64,000 nucleotides of DNA, from NCBI GenBank assembly GCA_945901025.1, contig CAMDJW010000002.1, positions 1-64,000 of the forward strand, in the 5' to 3' direction. Source of the stretch: Spirosoma fluviale. Lineage in GTDB: Bacteria; Bacteroidota; Bacteroidia; Cytophagales; Spirosomataceae. Positions within the stretch are counted from its first letter, which is position 1. Each line of letters begins with the position of its first letter. Of this stretch, positions 19,055-29,488 are shown one piece after another. The notes below the pieces were generated by a model. The model was not told the DNA's origin. It saw only the letters and a program-made list of their open reading frames with translations, and ran no database searches. Made by a program: the position numbers and the translations under genes.

Positions 19055-21286
19055 TTACAAATTAAGCCAATAATTTAATTTTAACACCAATGCGCGATTA
19101 CGAATTTGAAAAATTTCTGGAAAATAATTATCCGTATACACTAAAAATAAATCCGAAGCAGGCTTATATCGCCATTGTAAACGGGCATTAAGGTTGACAT
19201 TCTTGGTTTGTTGGTTCAACTGAAAAAAGGTCGCAAAAAATAATTTATTGGTAAATGTGATATCAATTTTAGGACGAATAATCCAAAATTGGGAAGACAC
19301 TTTTTTGGAAGCGGCCACATCAGTGCCAGGTATTTGAACATTTTGAATATCATTATAATCTAGGGCCATCGAAATACTTCCAAAAGGTTGGAAACGATAT
19401 CCAAACTCTCCTGTAATGCCCGTACGCCATCCATCGCCATAATAACCCCCAAAACGGGCGGTAGTTGAAAAGGTCAACAATTTAATAGGGGATGATTTGT
19501 ATAAAAAGTTAATGGCGTTCCATGCATGTTCCGAGCCTTTTTTCAAGGCAGTATTGCCCATTCGAGTAGCATCAAAATCATATAACAGTTTGACGTAATC
19601 ATACGAAATAAAAGTCCCGAAACTTGATTGGTCTTTAAGTTTTCCCTCCATCGCCACGTAGGTTGTATTATCTGTTTTGACTCCTTGATTATTCCAATAA
19701 TTCATGGAAGTAGCCCTAAGAGTTACATAAAATAGCTTGGATGATTTATTCTTTGGGTAAAATATTTTACCCAACTCAGGATTGATAAACGTGTAATTAA
19801 CCCGGGGCACATATCCCACTTCAGGATTATAATTTGATCCTACCCATTGGTGCTTCCAACTAACAATCCAGTTGTTATCTTGGTAGGCCAAGGATGCGGC
19901 ATGTGAAAAATTTTCATCCTTATTTTGAGGCGTCAGGGAACCATAATAGAATATTTTACCGGTCCAGAAATTATTAGCAGACGCTAAATTATATTCCAAA
20001 CCAATATTGCGATTATATTCCAAAAAGCCATTTTGTCTTTGTAAGTCTGTGTCAATAAACGATTGCTTATTGATCATAAATACCCCCATATTAGAGCGAG
20101 CAAATAATTTACGCTGAAAGGCCACCATCGAATAATTTTGAGTAGGAACTCCTTTAGCTTCAATTCGCTCGGACTGCACATTCAATACCCCAATTCGCCA
20201 ATCATTGGTCAACTTACCACTGAGTCGGGCCCCATAAGTAATAGGGGTTTGTTCATAGATCCCCGTTTTAGGATTCAGCGCCAATCCAATTCTCCTTGAA
20301 AAAAATGGGCGAATATTTTCCGTTCCAAAACCATCAAACAAATCCGAATTTTCAATAAAAAACTGCCTTTTTTCAGGGTAAAATAATTCAAACCGATCCA
20401 AGTTAGTTTGTTGGCGATCCACATCCACCTGTGAAAAATCGGGATTTAACGTCATGTCCAAATTCATACTTGAACTTACTGAGATCTTAATATCGCCCCC
20501 TATTTGATTTCGAAAACTAGAGGGAACTTTTGATTCATAATTAGCACTTACTCCTGATAAAACGTAGGGAATAACAGAAATATTTTGCTTGGGAGTTGGC
20601 GGTGGCGTATCCCAAACCAATACTCCTGCATACGCTAGGGAAGCCGTTGGGAATTGTCGGGGCACTGGCGCCCAGGCCGATTTCTCCTTCGCTTTTAAAT
20701 CTAATCGTGAAAAATTAATTCCCCAGCGAGTTGAATTTCCTCGATAACGAATGGATTTAAATGGTATAGCTGCCTCAAAGATCCATGACTTATTGTTATA
20801 CGTTGTGGCCGACTCCCACTTATTATCCCAATTCAAATTCATCTTAGCTCCCTCCGACATTTGGCCATCCCACTGAGCTCCAGCGGCATTAGCTCCAAAA
20901 GAAAAACCCGTAGTTTTATCCTCAAACGTATCAATGAAAACTAAAAAATTATCATTGCTTCCAAAGGAAAAATCTCGTTTCAATGACTCAACGACATAAT
21001 TGGACTCCGATTGTAAAAAGCATTCAGCGGAAATGTACAAATACTTATCGTCATAGGTCATCCGCACATCCGTCCTCAACTTAGAACAAAGCGTATCAAA
21101 GGGATTGACCATTACAAAATCACTCACCGCTGCGGCAGCCAACCAAGCTGGTTCGTCCAATTTACCGTCGACCTTTAAAATTCCTTCCGATTGCTTAATA
21201 TGCATTTTATAATTTTCATTTCTTTTTTGACTAAAAACGAAAATGGGTATGCCTATCAAAAGCAATAAGTAAATATATTTTTGCAT
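19055..21286 (-). CDS. DUF5916 domain protein with N-terminal CBM9-like domain and predicted outer-membrane beta-barrel
   Basis: 'ILKVDGKLDEPAWLAAAAVSDFV', 'LNPDFSQVDVDRQQTNLDRFELFYPEKRQFFIENSDLF'. Confidence 0.82.
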   Translation of the reverse strand: MQKYIYLLLLIGIPIFVFSQKRNENYKMHIKQSEGILKVDGKLDEPAWLAAAAVSDFVMVNPFDTLCSKLRTDVRMTYDDKYLYISAECFLQSESNYVVESLKRDFSFGSNDNFLVFIDTFEDKTTGFSFGANAAGAQWDGQMSEGAKMNLNWDNKWESATTYNNKSWIFEAAIPFKSIRYRGNSTRWGINFSRLDLKAKEKSAWAPVPRQFPTASLAYAGVLVWDTPPPTPKQNISVIPYVLSGVSANYESKVPSSFRNQIGGDIKISVSSSMNLDMTLNPDFSQVDVDRQQTNLDRFELFYPEKRQFFIENSDLFDGFGTENIRPFFSRRIGLALNPKTGIYEQTPITYGARLSGKLTNDWRIGVLNVQSERIEAKGVPTQNYSMVAFQRKLFARSNMGVFMINKQSFIDTDLQRQNGFLEYNRNIGLEYNLASANNFWTGKIFYYGSLTPQNKDENFSHAASLAYQDNNWIVSWKHQWVGSNYNPEVGYVPRVNYTFINPELGKIFYPKNKSSKLFYVTLRATSMNYWNNQGVKTDNTTYVAMEGKLKDQSSFGTFISYDYVKLLYDFDATRMGNTALKKGSEHAWNAINFLYKSSPIKLLTFSTTARFGGYYGDGWRTGITGEFGYRFQPFGSISMALDYNDIQNVQIPGTDVAASKKVSSQFWIIRPKIDITFTNKLFFATFFQLNQQTKNVNLNARLQWRYKPASDLFLVYTDNYFPEIFQIRNRALVLKLNYWLNL

Positions 21287-21440
21287 AGCTTATTGTATCC
21301 TTTCTATACAAAGTTAAGCTAAATATCGGAACGCTTTCGCTGACTTATGGGGAGAATCTAAATTATGAGAACATTTTTAAAAGAATGTAAAGAAAATCCT
21401 TTTGCTTGTTTTATTTTTACAATTCGAAATATATTAAACT

Positions 21441-22157
21441 ATGGGAAGAGCATTCGAATTTAGAAAAGCAAGAAAATTTAAGCGTTGGGGACAAATGGCT
21501 AAAACCTTTACCAAAATTGGTAAAGATATTGTGATCGCTGTCAAAGCTGGTGGACCAGATCCTACAGCCAATTCTCGCTTAAGAGCCATCATTCAAAATG
21601 CGAAGGCTGTCAACATGCCCAAAGATAATGTGGAGAGAGCAATTAAACGTGCCATCTCAAAAGACCAAGAAGATTATAAAGAAATCGTATATGAAGGATA
21701 TGCTTTACATGGCATAGCGATCTTAGTAGAAACTACCACGGATAACATTAACAGAACGGTAGCTAATATACGTTCTTCGTTTACTAAATGTGGAGGAAGC
21801 TTGGGTACTCAAGGAATGTTGGATTTCATCTTTACTAGAAAATCCGTTTTCAAAATTACGGCTAAACCGGATATTGATTTAGAGGAATTAGAATTCGATC
21901 TGATTGATTTAGGGGGAGACGAAGTTTTTTTGGATGAAGAAACGAATCAAATCAATATCTATGGCGAATTTACCGCCTTTGGTGCCATCCAAAAGTTTTT
22001 AGAAGAAAAAGGCTTTGAATTGATGGGGGCTGACTTTGAGCGAATTCCAAATGAGACTAAAGACCTAAGCGAAGAACAAATCGCAGATGTAGAAAAGCTA
22101 ATCGAAAGATTGGAAGAAGATGATGATATACAAAATGTATATCATAACATGACCTAA
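21441..22157 (+). CDS. YebC/PmpR family protein
   Basis: MGRAFEFRKARKFKRWGQMAKTFTKIGKDIVIAVKAGGPDP...; classic YebC family. Confidence 0.94.
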   Translation: MGRAFEFRKARKFKRWGQMAKTFTKIGKDIVIAVKAGGPDPTANSRLRAIIQNAKAVNMPKDNVERAIKRAISKDQEDYKEIVYEGYALHGIAILVETTTDNINRTVANIRSSFTKCGGSLGTQGMLDFIFTRKSVFKITAKPDIDLEELEFDLIDLGGDEVFLDEETNQINIYGEFTAFGAIQKFLEEKGFELMGADFERIPNETKDLSEEQIADVEKLIERLEEDDDIQNVYHNMT

Positions 22158-22168
22158 ATCAATACCCC

Positions 22169-22882
22169 TTATTTTTTTAATCGATACAAATAAGGCGCCT
22201 TGTGTGCCCCACCCGAATATTTTTTCTCAATTCTTTCCAAGATATCCAAACTCAATATCTTGCGCTGAAAGTTTGTTCGAACAATCGAAGTCCCCAAAAT
22301 GGTTTCATACACCTGTTGGATTTCTGACATGGTAAAAGTTTCTGGAAGTAGGCTAAAAGCAATTAATTTGGTATCCAGACATTCCCTCAATTTGACCAAG
22401 GCTTTAGCTACAATCTCATTATGGTCTAAAAACAATTGCCTATACTCAGTTACATCCTGCCACAAAAATTGATCCGAAATATCTCCTGGCGATACATTCA
22501 CCTTGCTATAATCAACAACGGCTAAATATCCCAAGGTAATAAATCGACTTGAAATCCAATCCAAATCATCCTTAGTTCTAAGGATATTACTTTTGATTTT
22601 CTCAAATTCTAGTCTTGCATTTACATTTCTTCCAAACTCTCCAAAACAATAAAACTGCTCTAAAAAAATACCCGATAAGCCCGTTCGTTCATTCAAAACC
22701 CTTTTTGCCGCATCATTTATACCTTCTTTAATCCCTACAACCCCACCTGGCAGGGACCATACCTCTGAATTCAAAAACTTTAAAGTCAAGTACTTAAGTT
22801 GGTTTTCATGAAAACAAAACAAAACACAATCCACTGAAATTCCGGGTAACCAATCTTTTGACGAGAACTCTGTATTCTTCAT
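22169..22882 (-). CDS. NUDIX domain regulator (NrtR-like: Nudix plus C-terminal winged helix)
   Basis: Nudix-like 'SLPGGVVGIKEGINDAAKRVLNERTGL' and C-terminal 'ETFTMSEIQQVYETILGTSIVRTNFQRKIL' wHTH. Confidence 0.8.
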   Translation of the reverse strand: MKNTEFSSKDWLPGISVDCVLFCFHENQLKYLTLKFLNSEVWSLPGGVVGIKEGINDAAKRVLNERTGLSGIFLEQFYCFGEFGRNVNARLEFEKIKSNILRTKDDLDWISSRFITLGYLAVVDYSKVNVSPGDISDQFLWQDVTEYRQLFLDHNEIVAKALVKLRECLDTKLIAFSLLPETFTMSEIQQVYETILGTSIVRTNFQRKILSLDILERIEKKYSGGAHKAPYLYRLKK

Positions 22883-22885
22883 AAA

Positions 22886-23548
22886 TTAATGCAATTTTTC
22901 TTTAATAAACTCCCTAATTTTTGCTGAGAAAATTAGGTATCCTTTTTCATTTAAATGTAAACGGTCTGCCACAAAAATATCTTGCATTACTGTCCCATCA
23001 GGTAAATAAAAGGGGGAATGCATATCCAAAAAGAACCTTCCTTTTTGAGATTTGCAATATTTTTCTAACCATTCATTAAACTGCTTTTGCTTGTCGACAA
23101 TCGCTATCCGAGATAAACTAGGGCGCACGGCCAAATAAACTAATTTGGTTTTGGGCAATGCCTTCTTCAATCGGTTTGAAAAATCCTCGTATTCCTTGGC
23201 TAATTCTTCTATGCTTTTGCCCTTGGCTAAATCATTATCTCCTTCATACACCACAACGGTACTCGGCGCATATTTGACCACCATCCGATCAAAATAATAC
23301 AATGCATCCGTCATTGTTGACCCGCCAAACCCCCGATTAATCGCTGAAATACCAGCCAAATCACTCGCAAACGTTTTCCAAATCCGAAAGCTGGAACTTC
23401 CTATAAATAAGATTTGTCCCTTCGAAGGCATGGAAATTGAATCCTGCTTTTCATAATTTCTAATCTCATTTTCAAAAGCATGCTGAGCCCATAATGGACT
23501 ACTTATCAAGCATAAAAGAAAAATTATTTTTTTCATGCGTTTATTCAT
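22886..23548 (-). CDS. SGNH/GDSL hydrolase (secreted)
   Basis: 'ILFIGSSSFRIWKTF', 'NRGFGGSTMTDALYYFDRMV', 'YEGDNDLAKG', 'DRLHLNEKGY'. Confidence 0.88.
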   Translation of the reverse strand: MNKRMKKIIFLLCLISSPLWAQHAFENEIRNYEKQDSISMPSKGQILFIGSSSFRIWKTFASDLAGISAINRGFGGSTMTDALYYFDRMVVKYAPSTVVVYEGDNDLAKGKSIEELAKEYEDFSNRLKKALPKTKLVYLAVRPSLSRIAIVDKQKQFNEWLEKYCKSQKGRFFLDMHSPFYLPDGTVMQDIFVADRLHLNEKGYLIFSAKIREFIKEKLH

Positions 23549-24542
23549 TCGGGTATTTCAATCCAACCTCAGCCCGAATTTGATCCAGTAAGCCCATTAA
23601 CTCTTGGCTAAATTGGTGCGTCATTAAACCATTTTCGGTTCTACCCGCACGTAAATCATTTTGAACAGCATCCGCTTCATAACTGTATCCCCAGCCCAAT
23701 CGCTCAGGCTCAAATAACGTTTCCACTTGAGATTCTCCTTCATATACCGACAATGTAATTCCCTTTGTTTCATGGAATCGTCCATGCATGAAAATCTTAC
23801 CTAAGGTTCCATAAATGGTACATGTTGTATCCGTCTGAGCCGCAAAGGTTGAAAAAAGAGTCGCCGTAGCGCCCGACTTATATTTTGTTACAATCGAGCA
23901 ATTCATATCCACACCCGTGCCTGCCATCACTCCCGTAGCCTTCAATTCAAGCGGTTGGCCCAAAATTAATTTCGAAATAAATAAAGGGTAAATTCCAATA
24001 TCCATTAAAGATCCACCCGTTAAATACGGATTAAACCAACGAGCCTCCTCCACATATGGTAGCTTGATTCCAAAATCAGCTTCCAAATGCAATATATCTC
24101 CAATAACACCCGAAGCTAAAATCTCCTGAACTTTAGCCACAGACGGATGAAAACGAGTCCATAAAGCTTCCATTAAAAAGATGTTTTTCTCACGAGCTTT
24201 GGCAATCATTTTCGATACCTGACCTGAATTAATCGCAAATGCTTTTTCACATAACACAGGTAAGCCAGCATCCAAACATAACATCGTATGCTCATAATGT
24301 AAACCATGGGGCGAAGCAATGTAAACCACATCGATTTCCCCACTGGCCAGCATAGACTCATATGATCCAAAAGTCTTGACGTCTTTTGAATAATGAGATG
24401 CAAATTCCTGTGCCCTTGAAATATCACGTGAAGCAACTGCTGCTAAATAACCATCCGTCACATAGGCCAAATCATCCGCAAATTTACGCGCGATGCCTCC
24501 ACATGCAAGAATACCCCAACGAATGGGTTGTGTCGTTTTCAT
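23541..24542 (-). CDS. Gfo/Idh/MocA family oxidoreductase
   Basis: 'WGILACGGIARKFADDL', 'VYIASPHGLHYEHTMLCLDAGLPVLCEKAFA', 'EALWTRFHP'. Confidence 0.92.
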   Translation of the reverse strand: MKTTQPIRWGILACGGIARKFADDLAYVTDGYLAAVASRDISRAQEFASHYSKDVKTFGSYESMLASGEIDVVYIASPHGLHYEHTMLCLDAGLPVLCEKAFAINSGQVSKMIAKAREKNIFLMEALWTRFHPSVAKVQEILASGVIGDILHLEADFGIKLPYVEEARWFNPYLTGGSLMDIGIYPLFISKLILGQPLELKATGVMAGTGVDMNCSIVTKYKSGATATLFSTFAAQTDTTCTIYGTLGKIFMHGRFHETKGITLSVYEGESQVETLFEPERLGWGYSYEADAVQNDLRAGRTENGLMTHQFSQELMGLLDQIRAEVGLKYPNE

Positions 24543-24560
24543 ATAGGTTTATTTTAAAAT

Positions 24561-25646
24561 TTATTTCTTCAAATTGTCAATCAAGCTCTGCACTTGATTC
24601 GCGTCAACAGCAGGAAAATTAGCGATCCGAATTTGGGTTTCTTTCATTTTTCCATACCCCGCACCTACGACCATTCCTGTTTGGTTCTTCAATCGATCGA
24701 TCAATTCTCCCACTAAATCTTTGCAATTTAATACCACTACCGTAGCAGAACGATGCGATTCGTTTTCAACAAAAATGTCAAATTGATCCGATTTTTTTGC
24801 AAAATCATATAACATGCTGGCCTTCTTATCTGTCTCCTTGCGTATATTTTCTATCCCTATTTTATTTAGATCCTCAGCCACTTTTCCTAAGACATAAATG
24901 GCCATCACATTAGGTGTTTCCGGCGTTTCATAGTTGAGATAATTCTCCCACAAACTAGGCAATGAATGATAGGTTCCCACAATCCCTTCATTTTTTTTAA
25001 TTTGTTCTGACTTGGTCAGCATCGCTTCATTAGCGATCCAAACTCCTAAACCTGCTGGCATTCCAAAAGCCTTTTGGACCGAAAACATAGCTGAGTCAAC
25101 TAAGCTATAATCCAAATTTGTGTAGGGCGCCGACGATACCATGTCCACGATGACAAACTTATTTTTGTTTACTTTCTTCAACTTGTGAATTTCAGTCGGA
25201 CGCATTTGAACGCCGGAACTCGTCTCATTCGCCGTGCAACAAATTAATTCAGCGTATTCAGGAACTGTAATTTCACTCGCATCAAAGCCCTCACCAAAAG
25301 GTTTTTGAAAAGCATTCGCAAACTTGTGAAGCTCCTTTGAAAACTCAAAAAACTTTTTTGAAAATGAACCATTGACCAAATGAAAACTCTCATGCTCCAC
25401 CGTATTCATTAACACCCTCTCCCAAATCTCCGTGGCAGAACCCGTAAATAAAATCGCATGGCTCGTAGGTAAATTTAAAAGCTCCCTTAACTGCTCAACT
25501 GTATGCTGATAAATCTTACGAAAAGTACTTGAACGATGTGAAATCGATCCCAAATTTTGTCGAAAAGCCTCTCGGTAATGATCCTCCACTGTAGGAAATA
25601 ATGCGGCGGGACCCGGAGTAAAAAATATGGAATTGTGTTGACTCAT
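24561..25646 (-). CDS. Class V aminotransferase (phosphoserine aminotransferase-like)
   Basis: PLP fold-type I 'FFTPGPAALFPTVEDHYREAF', 'SVQKAFGMPAGLGVWIAN'; directly downstream of SerB-SerA fusion. Confidence 0.8.
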   Translation of the reverse strand: MSQHNSIFFTPGPAALFPTVEDHYREAFRQNLGSISHRSSTFRKIYQHTVEQLRELLNLPTSHAILFTGSATEIWERVLMNTVEHESFHLVNGSFSKKFFEFSKELHKFANAFQKPFGEGFDASEITVPEYAELICCTANETSSGVQMRPTEIHKLKKVNKNKFVIVDMVSSAPYTNLDYSLVDSAMFSVQKAFGMPAGLGVWIANEAMLTKSEQIKKNEGIVGTYHSLPSLWENYLNYETPETPNVMAIYVLGKVAEDLNKIGIENIRKETDKKASMLYDFAKKSDQFDIFVENESHRSATVVVLNCKDLVGELIDRLKNQTGMVVGAGYGKMKETQIRIANFPAVDANQVQSLIDNLKK

Positions 25647-25648
25647 CG

Positions 25649-27559
25649 CTAATATAACATTCTAAATTTAATCGTATCCTGTATCAATTTTAACTCATTC
25701 ACTATCTCCTCTGAATATTCTTTGGCCACATCCGTAATGACATACCCTGTTTTCTCCGTTGTTTTCAAATATTGACCAATGATATTGACCTTGTATTTTG
25801 CAAACACATTATTGATCTGAGCTAAAATACCCGGTACATTATGGTGAATGTGCAACAAACGATGTGCATCCTCTAAAGGTGGCAATTGCAATTCAGGGAA
25901 ATTAACAGAGCCATACGTACTTCCATTATTGATAAATTGAAGCAATTTAGTGGGAACAAATTCCCCAATATTGGCCTGCGCCTCCTCCGTACTACCTCCA
26001 ATATGCGGTGTCAAAATCACATTAGGCAAACCTCTCAATTCATTCACAAACGCCTCGTCATTTGTTTTAGGTTCGTAAGGAAATACGTCAATCGCGGTAC
26101 CCCAAACCTTCCCAGATTTTATGGCTTGCACTAAAGCTGGAATGTCCACCACATGACCCCGAGACAAGTTCAAAAAGATCACATGATCTTTCATCCATGA
26201 AAACTCCTGCGCCCCTATGATATTGGTATTCGACTTTCTTCCATCGACATGCAAACTTATAAAATCAGCAAGTCCCAAAAGTTCCTTCAACGTTTTGCAT
26301 TTCTTTGCATTTCCTAAAGCAAGCTTATCGACGATGTCATAAAAATAAACCTCTAAGCCCAAAGCCTCCGCAATGACAGAAATTTGAGTTCCTATATTTC
26401 CATAGCCGATGAGGCCTATTTTCTTGCCTCTAATTTCGTAGGAATTTTTGGCCGACTTATCCCAAATACCGGCATGCATTTTAGTCGACTTTTCAAAAAT
26501 ATCACGAGTCAACATCACCATTAAGCCAATAGATAGCTCAACCACACTTCTTGTATTTGAATAAGGCGCATTAAAAACGGCTATGCCCCGAGTTTCACAT
26601 TCAGCTAAATCAATCTGGTTCGTTCCTATACAAAATGCCCCCACGCACATGAGTCGGGATGCATTCGGATGATCCAACACTTTTTTCGTTAAGCTTGTTT
26701 TAGATCTCAAACCTAAAATAGATACGTCTTTGATCTTCTCAATCAATTCATTTTCATCCAATGCCCCCTTCAAAAGCTCCACTTGAAAACCTTCTTTTTT
26801 GAAAGCGCTAACAGCCGCCGGGTGCACATTTTCAAGCAACAAAACCTTAATCCGAGACTTAGGATAAGATTGCGCTCGGCTCAAACCATTGATATATAAA
26901 AACTCGTCCAATGACGGCACCACATAATCTGCTTTATCAGTGACTGCTTTCCGAGAAACATTTTCCGTAAATGCAAAAAACGTATTGGCCAAGCCTGACT
27001 CCCGTAATTCATAATCCGTAATTCCATCGCCAATCACAAAAACCTCGCCCTCTAAAGCCAAAGACCGTAATAATTTGACCTTCCCCTTATCATGAGAAAG
27101 TAAATTAGTTTCATCATAGCCTGTAATATTACCCTCCACATCATAGGTAAATGTATTGGCATGTACATGGTCCGCCGCAATACCCATTTCCTCCACCACC
27201 GGAACGATGAAATCCTTAAACCCACTCGAAATAATTAAAATCCGATCCGCATACTCCTCCAAAAAATCTTTATTGCGCTGAAAAGAATCCGATATTTTAC
27301 CCTTTAAAAAGGTGATCAATTGGTCTACGTGAGAACGGTTAGCAGGCAATAAAGCCACGCGATCACGCAAAGAATCTGAAAACAAATATTCTCCCACCAT
27401 GCCCTTATCCGTAATCTCACGAATTTTTGAGACAATTTCTTGCTGCTTCGGATTGCCCTGAAGCGCAATTCTTGCTAATTCATCTAAGCCCTCTACTTTG
27501 GTAAAAGTGCTATCAAAATCAATCACAATCGTCAATGGGTCTATCGGTATATTAGACAT
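25649..27559 (-). CDS. Fused phosphoserine phosphatase-like HAD (N-terminal) and D-3-phosphoglycerate dehydrogenase with ACT domain (C-terminal)
   Basis: N-term 'IVIDFDSTFTKVEGLDELA...ISSGFKDFIVPVVEEMGI...VIGDGITDYELRESGLA'; C-term 'CVGAFCIGTNQIDL...IGLIGYGNIGTQISVIAEALGLEVYFYD...PHIGGSTEEAQANIG' and ACT-like tail. Start placed at MSNIPIDP (ATG at 27559) because the longer ORF overlaps the upstream gene. Confidence 0.9.
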   Translation of the reverse strand: MSNIPIDPLTIVIDFDSTFTKVEGLDELARIALQGNPKQQEIVSKIREITDKGMVGEYLFSDSLRDRVALLPANRSHVDQLITFLKGKISDSFQRNKDFLEEYADRILIISSGFKDFIVPVVEEMGIAADHVHANTFTYDVEGNITGYDETNLLSHDKGKVKLLRSLALEGEVFVIGDGITDYELRESGLANTFFAFTENVSRKAVTDKADYVVPSLDEFLYINGLSRAQSYPKSRIKVLLLENVHPAAVSAFKKEGFQVELLKGALDENELIEKIKDVSILGLRSKTSLTKKVLDHPNASRLMCVGAFCIGTNQIDLAECETRGIAVFNAPYSNTRSVVELSIGLMVMLTRDIFEKSTKMHAGIWDKSAKNSYEIRGKKIGLIGYGNIGTQISVIAEALGLEVYFYDIVDKLALGNAKKCKTLKELLGLADFISLHVDGRKSNTNIIGAQEFSWMKDHVIFLNLSRGHVVDIPALVQAIKSGKVWGTAIDVFPYEPKTNDEAFVNELRGLPNVILTPHIGGSTEEAQANIGEFVPTKLLQFINNGSTYGSVNFPELQLPPLEDAHRLLHIHHNVPGILAQINNVFAKYKVNIIGQYLKTTEKTGYVITDVAKEYSEEIVNELKLIQDTIKFRMLY

Positions 27560-27575
27560 CTTATTTTTAATTTCG

Positions 27576-28553
27576 TCAATTTTTAAACCATTCAGCCGCC
27601 CGCTTTTCAGACCAAGTAATTCCTTGGTAATTTTTTGGATAAAACCCGCAATGACCACCGTATTTGGGAGCTTCTAAATAAACAAAATCCAATGATTCGG
27701 CCAATTTAAAAGGGATACATTCCTCAGTCAAAAAAGGGTCATTCTGGGCATTCACAATTAAAACTGGAATGCGTATTTTTTCCAAAAAATAAAACGAACT
27801 ATTCTGTTCATAATAATCCTCCGCATCTTTAAATCCATGCAGCGGGCCCGTAATTACATCATCAAAATCTTTCAAACTCTTAATGTTTGCCAACATACCA
27901 GTCGTAATATCGTTTGGATATAATGCCGACTTTTCGGTGACTTTTTTTATAAGGGTTTGTAAAAATCGATGCGTGTAGATGCGGTTTTCCCAGCGGGCCA
28001 ACTTCCGGCTACTGCTAGAAAGGTGTAAAGGTACAGAAAATGCTACAGCTTTTCGAATGAAATGAGGAGGATTTTCTCCCTGCTCACCTAACCATTTTAG
28101 CGTTAAGTTTCCGCCGAGCGAGAAGCCAGCAAGCGAAATTTGATTCGCTCCTCTACCGTGTGCCTGTCGAATGATGAAATCTAAATCATCCGTTGCGCCA
28201 CTATGGTAAAAACGTAAAGCTCTGTTCAATTCCCCGGAGCAACTTCTATAATTCCAAGCCAGAATATTATACCCTTCACTTTGCATCACTAAAATAAGAC
28301 CTTTCACATATTGCCTGTCACTACCCCCTTCTAATCCATGCGAAATAATAAGCAAAGGCGTTTTCTCAATATCCCCCTGATTTAAATACCAATCCACATC
28401 TAAAAAATCACCATCATCTGTATTCAAACGCTCTCGGATGGGCTGTTGTGGCAATATCACATGACGAAAAAGCGCAGGATAAATGCTTTGGGTATGGCCC
28501 TCAGGCAACCAAAAAGGCGAATTAAACGGGAATTTAGTGGATATTACTGGCAC
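27576..28553 (-). CDS. YheT-type alpha/beta hydrolase
   Basis: 'FWLPEGHTQSIYPALFR', 'LLIISHGLEGGSDRQYVKGL', 'ISLAGFSLGGNLTLKWLGE', 'PKYGGHCGF'. Confidence 0.9.
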   Translation of the reverse strand: MPVISTKFPFNSPFWLPEGHTQSIYPALFRHVILPQQPIRERLNTDDGDFLDVDWYLNQGDIEKTPLLIISHGLEGGSDRQYVKGLILVMQSEGYNILAWNYRSCSGELNRALRFYHSGATDDLDFIIRQAHGRGANQISLAGFSLGGNLTLKWLGEQGENPPHFIRKAVAFSVPLHLSSSSRKLARWENRIYTHRFLQTLIKKVTEKSALYPNDITTGMLANIKSLKDFDDVITGPLHGFKDAEDYYEQNSSFYFLEKIRIPVLIVNAQNDPFLTEECIPFKLAESLDFVYLEAPKYGGHCGFYPKNYQGITWSEKRAAEWFKN

Positions 28554-28557
28554 AGAA

Positions 28558-29379
28558 TTAGATAAAAAAGTCAGGTATTAATTGGTCTTCTCGCGTCGCA
28601 GGATTTACTCGGTATGCATCGAAATTTACAATCCCCTCTTCCCTCAATACTTCCTCGTCGATATAAAAATGACCACTGACCGATTTAGCATCCCGATTTA
28701 AAATCACTGCCGCCGCATCCGCCATGATGCTCGCCTTCCTTCCTAACTGCATCATATCCGCATTTCCAATCGCAAATTCGATCGCCGCCGTGGCAATAAT
28801 CGTTTTTGGCCAAAGCGCATTAAAGGCTACTTTCCCTTTAAACTCGGAAGCCATCCCTAACGTACACAAAGACATCCCAAATTTGGCCATGGAGTAAGCC
28901 ACATGATTTTCAAACCAGCGCGCCTCCACATTTAAAGGCGGCGAAAGGGTTAAAACATGCGGATTTTCTGATTTCAATAAATAAGGCAAGCATGCCTGCG
29001 CGCACAAAAATGTTCCTCGGGCATTTACTTGATGCATCAAATCATACTTTTTCATTTCAGTTCGTAGCGTTCCCGTCAACTGGATAGCCGAGGCATTATT
29101 GATCAAGATGTCGATCCCACCAAAGGTTTCCACCGCTTTTTGGACGGCTGATAAAACCTGATTTTCGTCACGAATGTCGACCATGCAAGGCAAAGCCTTT
29201 CCTCCTAATGCTTCAATTTCTGAGGCAGCCGTATAAATTGTTCCGGCTAATTTAGGGTGCGGTTCAGCCGTTTTTGCGGCAATTACAATGTTAGCGCCTT
29301 CTGAAGCTAGTTTTTTGGCTATTTCTAATCCGATACCTCTGGAAGCGCCAGTAATGAAAACAGTTTTATTTTTAAACAT
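28558..29379 (-). CDS. SDR-family oxidoreductase (HSDL2-like)
   Basis: 'TVFITGASRGIGLEIAKKLASEGANIVIAAKT', 'NNASAIQLTGTLRTEMKKYDLMHQVNARGTFLC'. ATG at 29379 preferred over the TTG at 29403. Confidence 0.88.
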   Translation of the reverse strand: MFKNKTVFITGASRGIGLEIAKKLASEGANIVIAAKTAEPHPKLAGTIYTAASEIEALGGKALPCMVDIRDENQVLSAVQKAVETFGGIDILINNASAIQLTGTLRTEMKKYDLMHQVNARGTFLCAQACLPYLLKSENPHVLTLSPPLNVEARWFENHVAYSMAKFGMSLCTLGMASEFKGKVAFNALWPKTIIATAAIEFAIGNADMMQLGRKASIMADAAAVILNRDAKSVSGHFYIDEEVLREEGIVNFDAYRVNPATREDQLIPDFFI

Positions 29380-29454
29380 CTTACCTGAATTTTTATTTAT
29401 CAATAAAATTACGATTTTCTTCTAAAGAAGGATACAAATTAAATATTTGCATCG

Positions 29455-29462
29455 TACTTTTG
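29455..29462 (+). promoter_or_regulatory. Putative -7 element (TACTTTTG) of hemA
   Basis: Matches TAnnTTTG; 27 nt upstream of the hemA ATG. Confidence 0.4.
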
Positions 29463-29488
29463 TGAATTAAATTTACGATTCTACAAGA

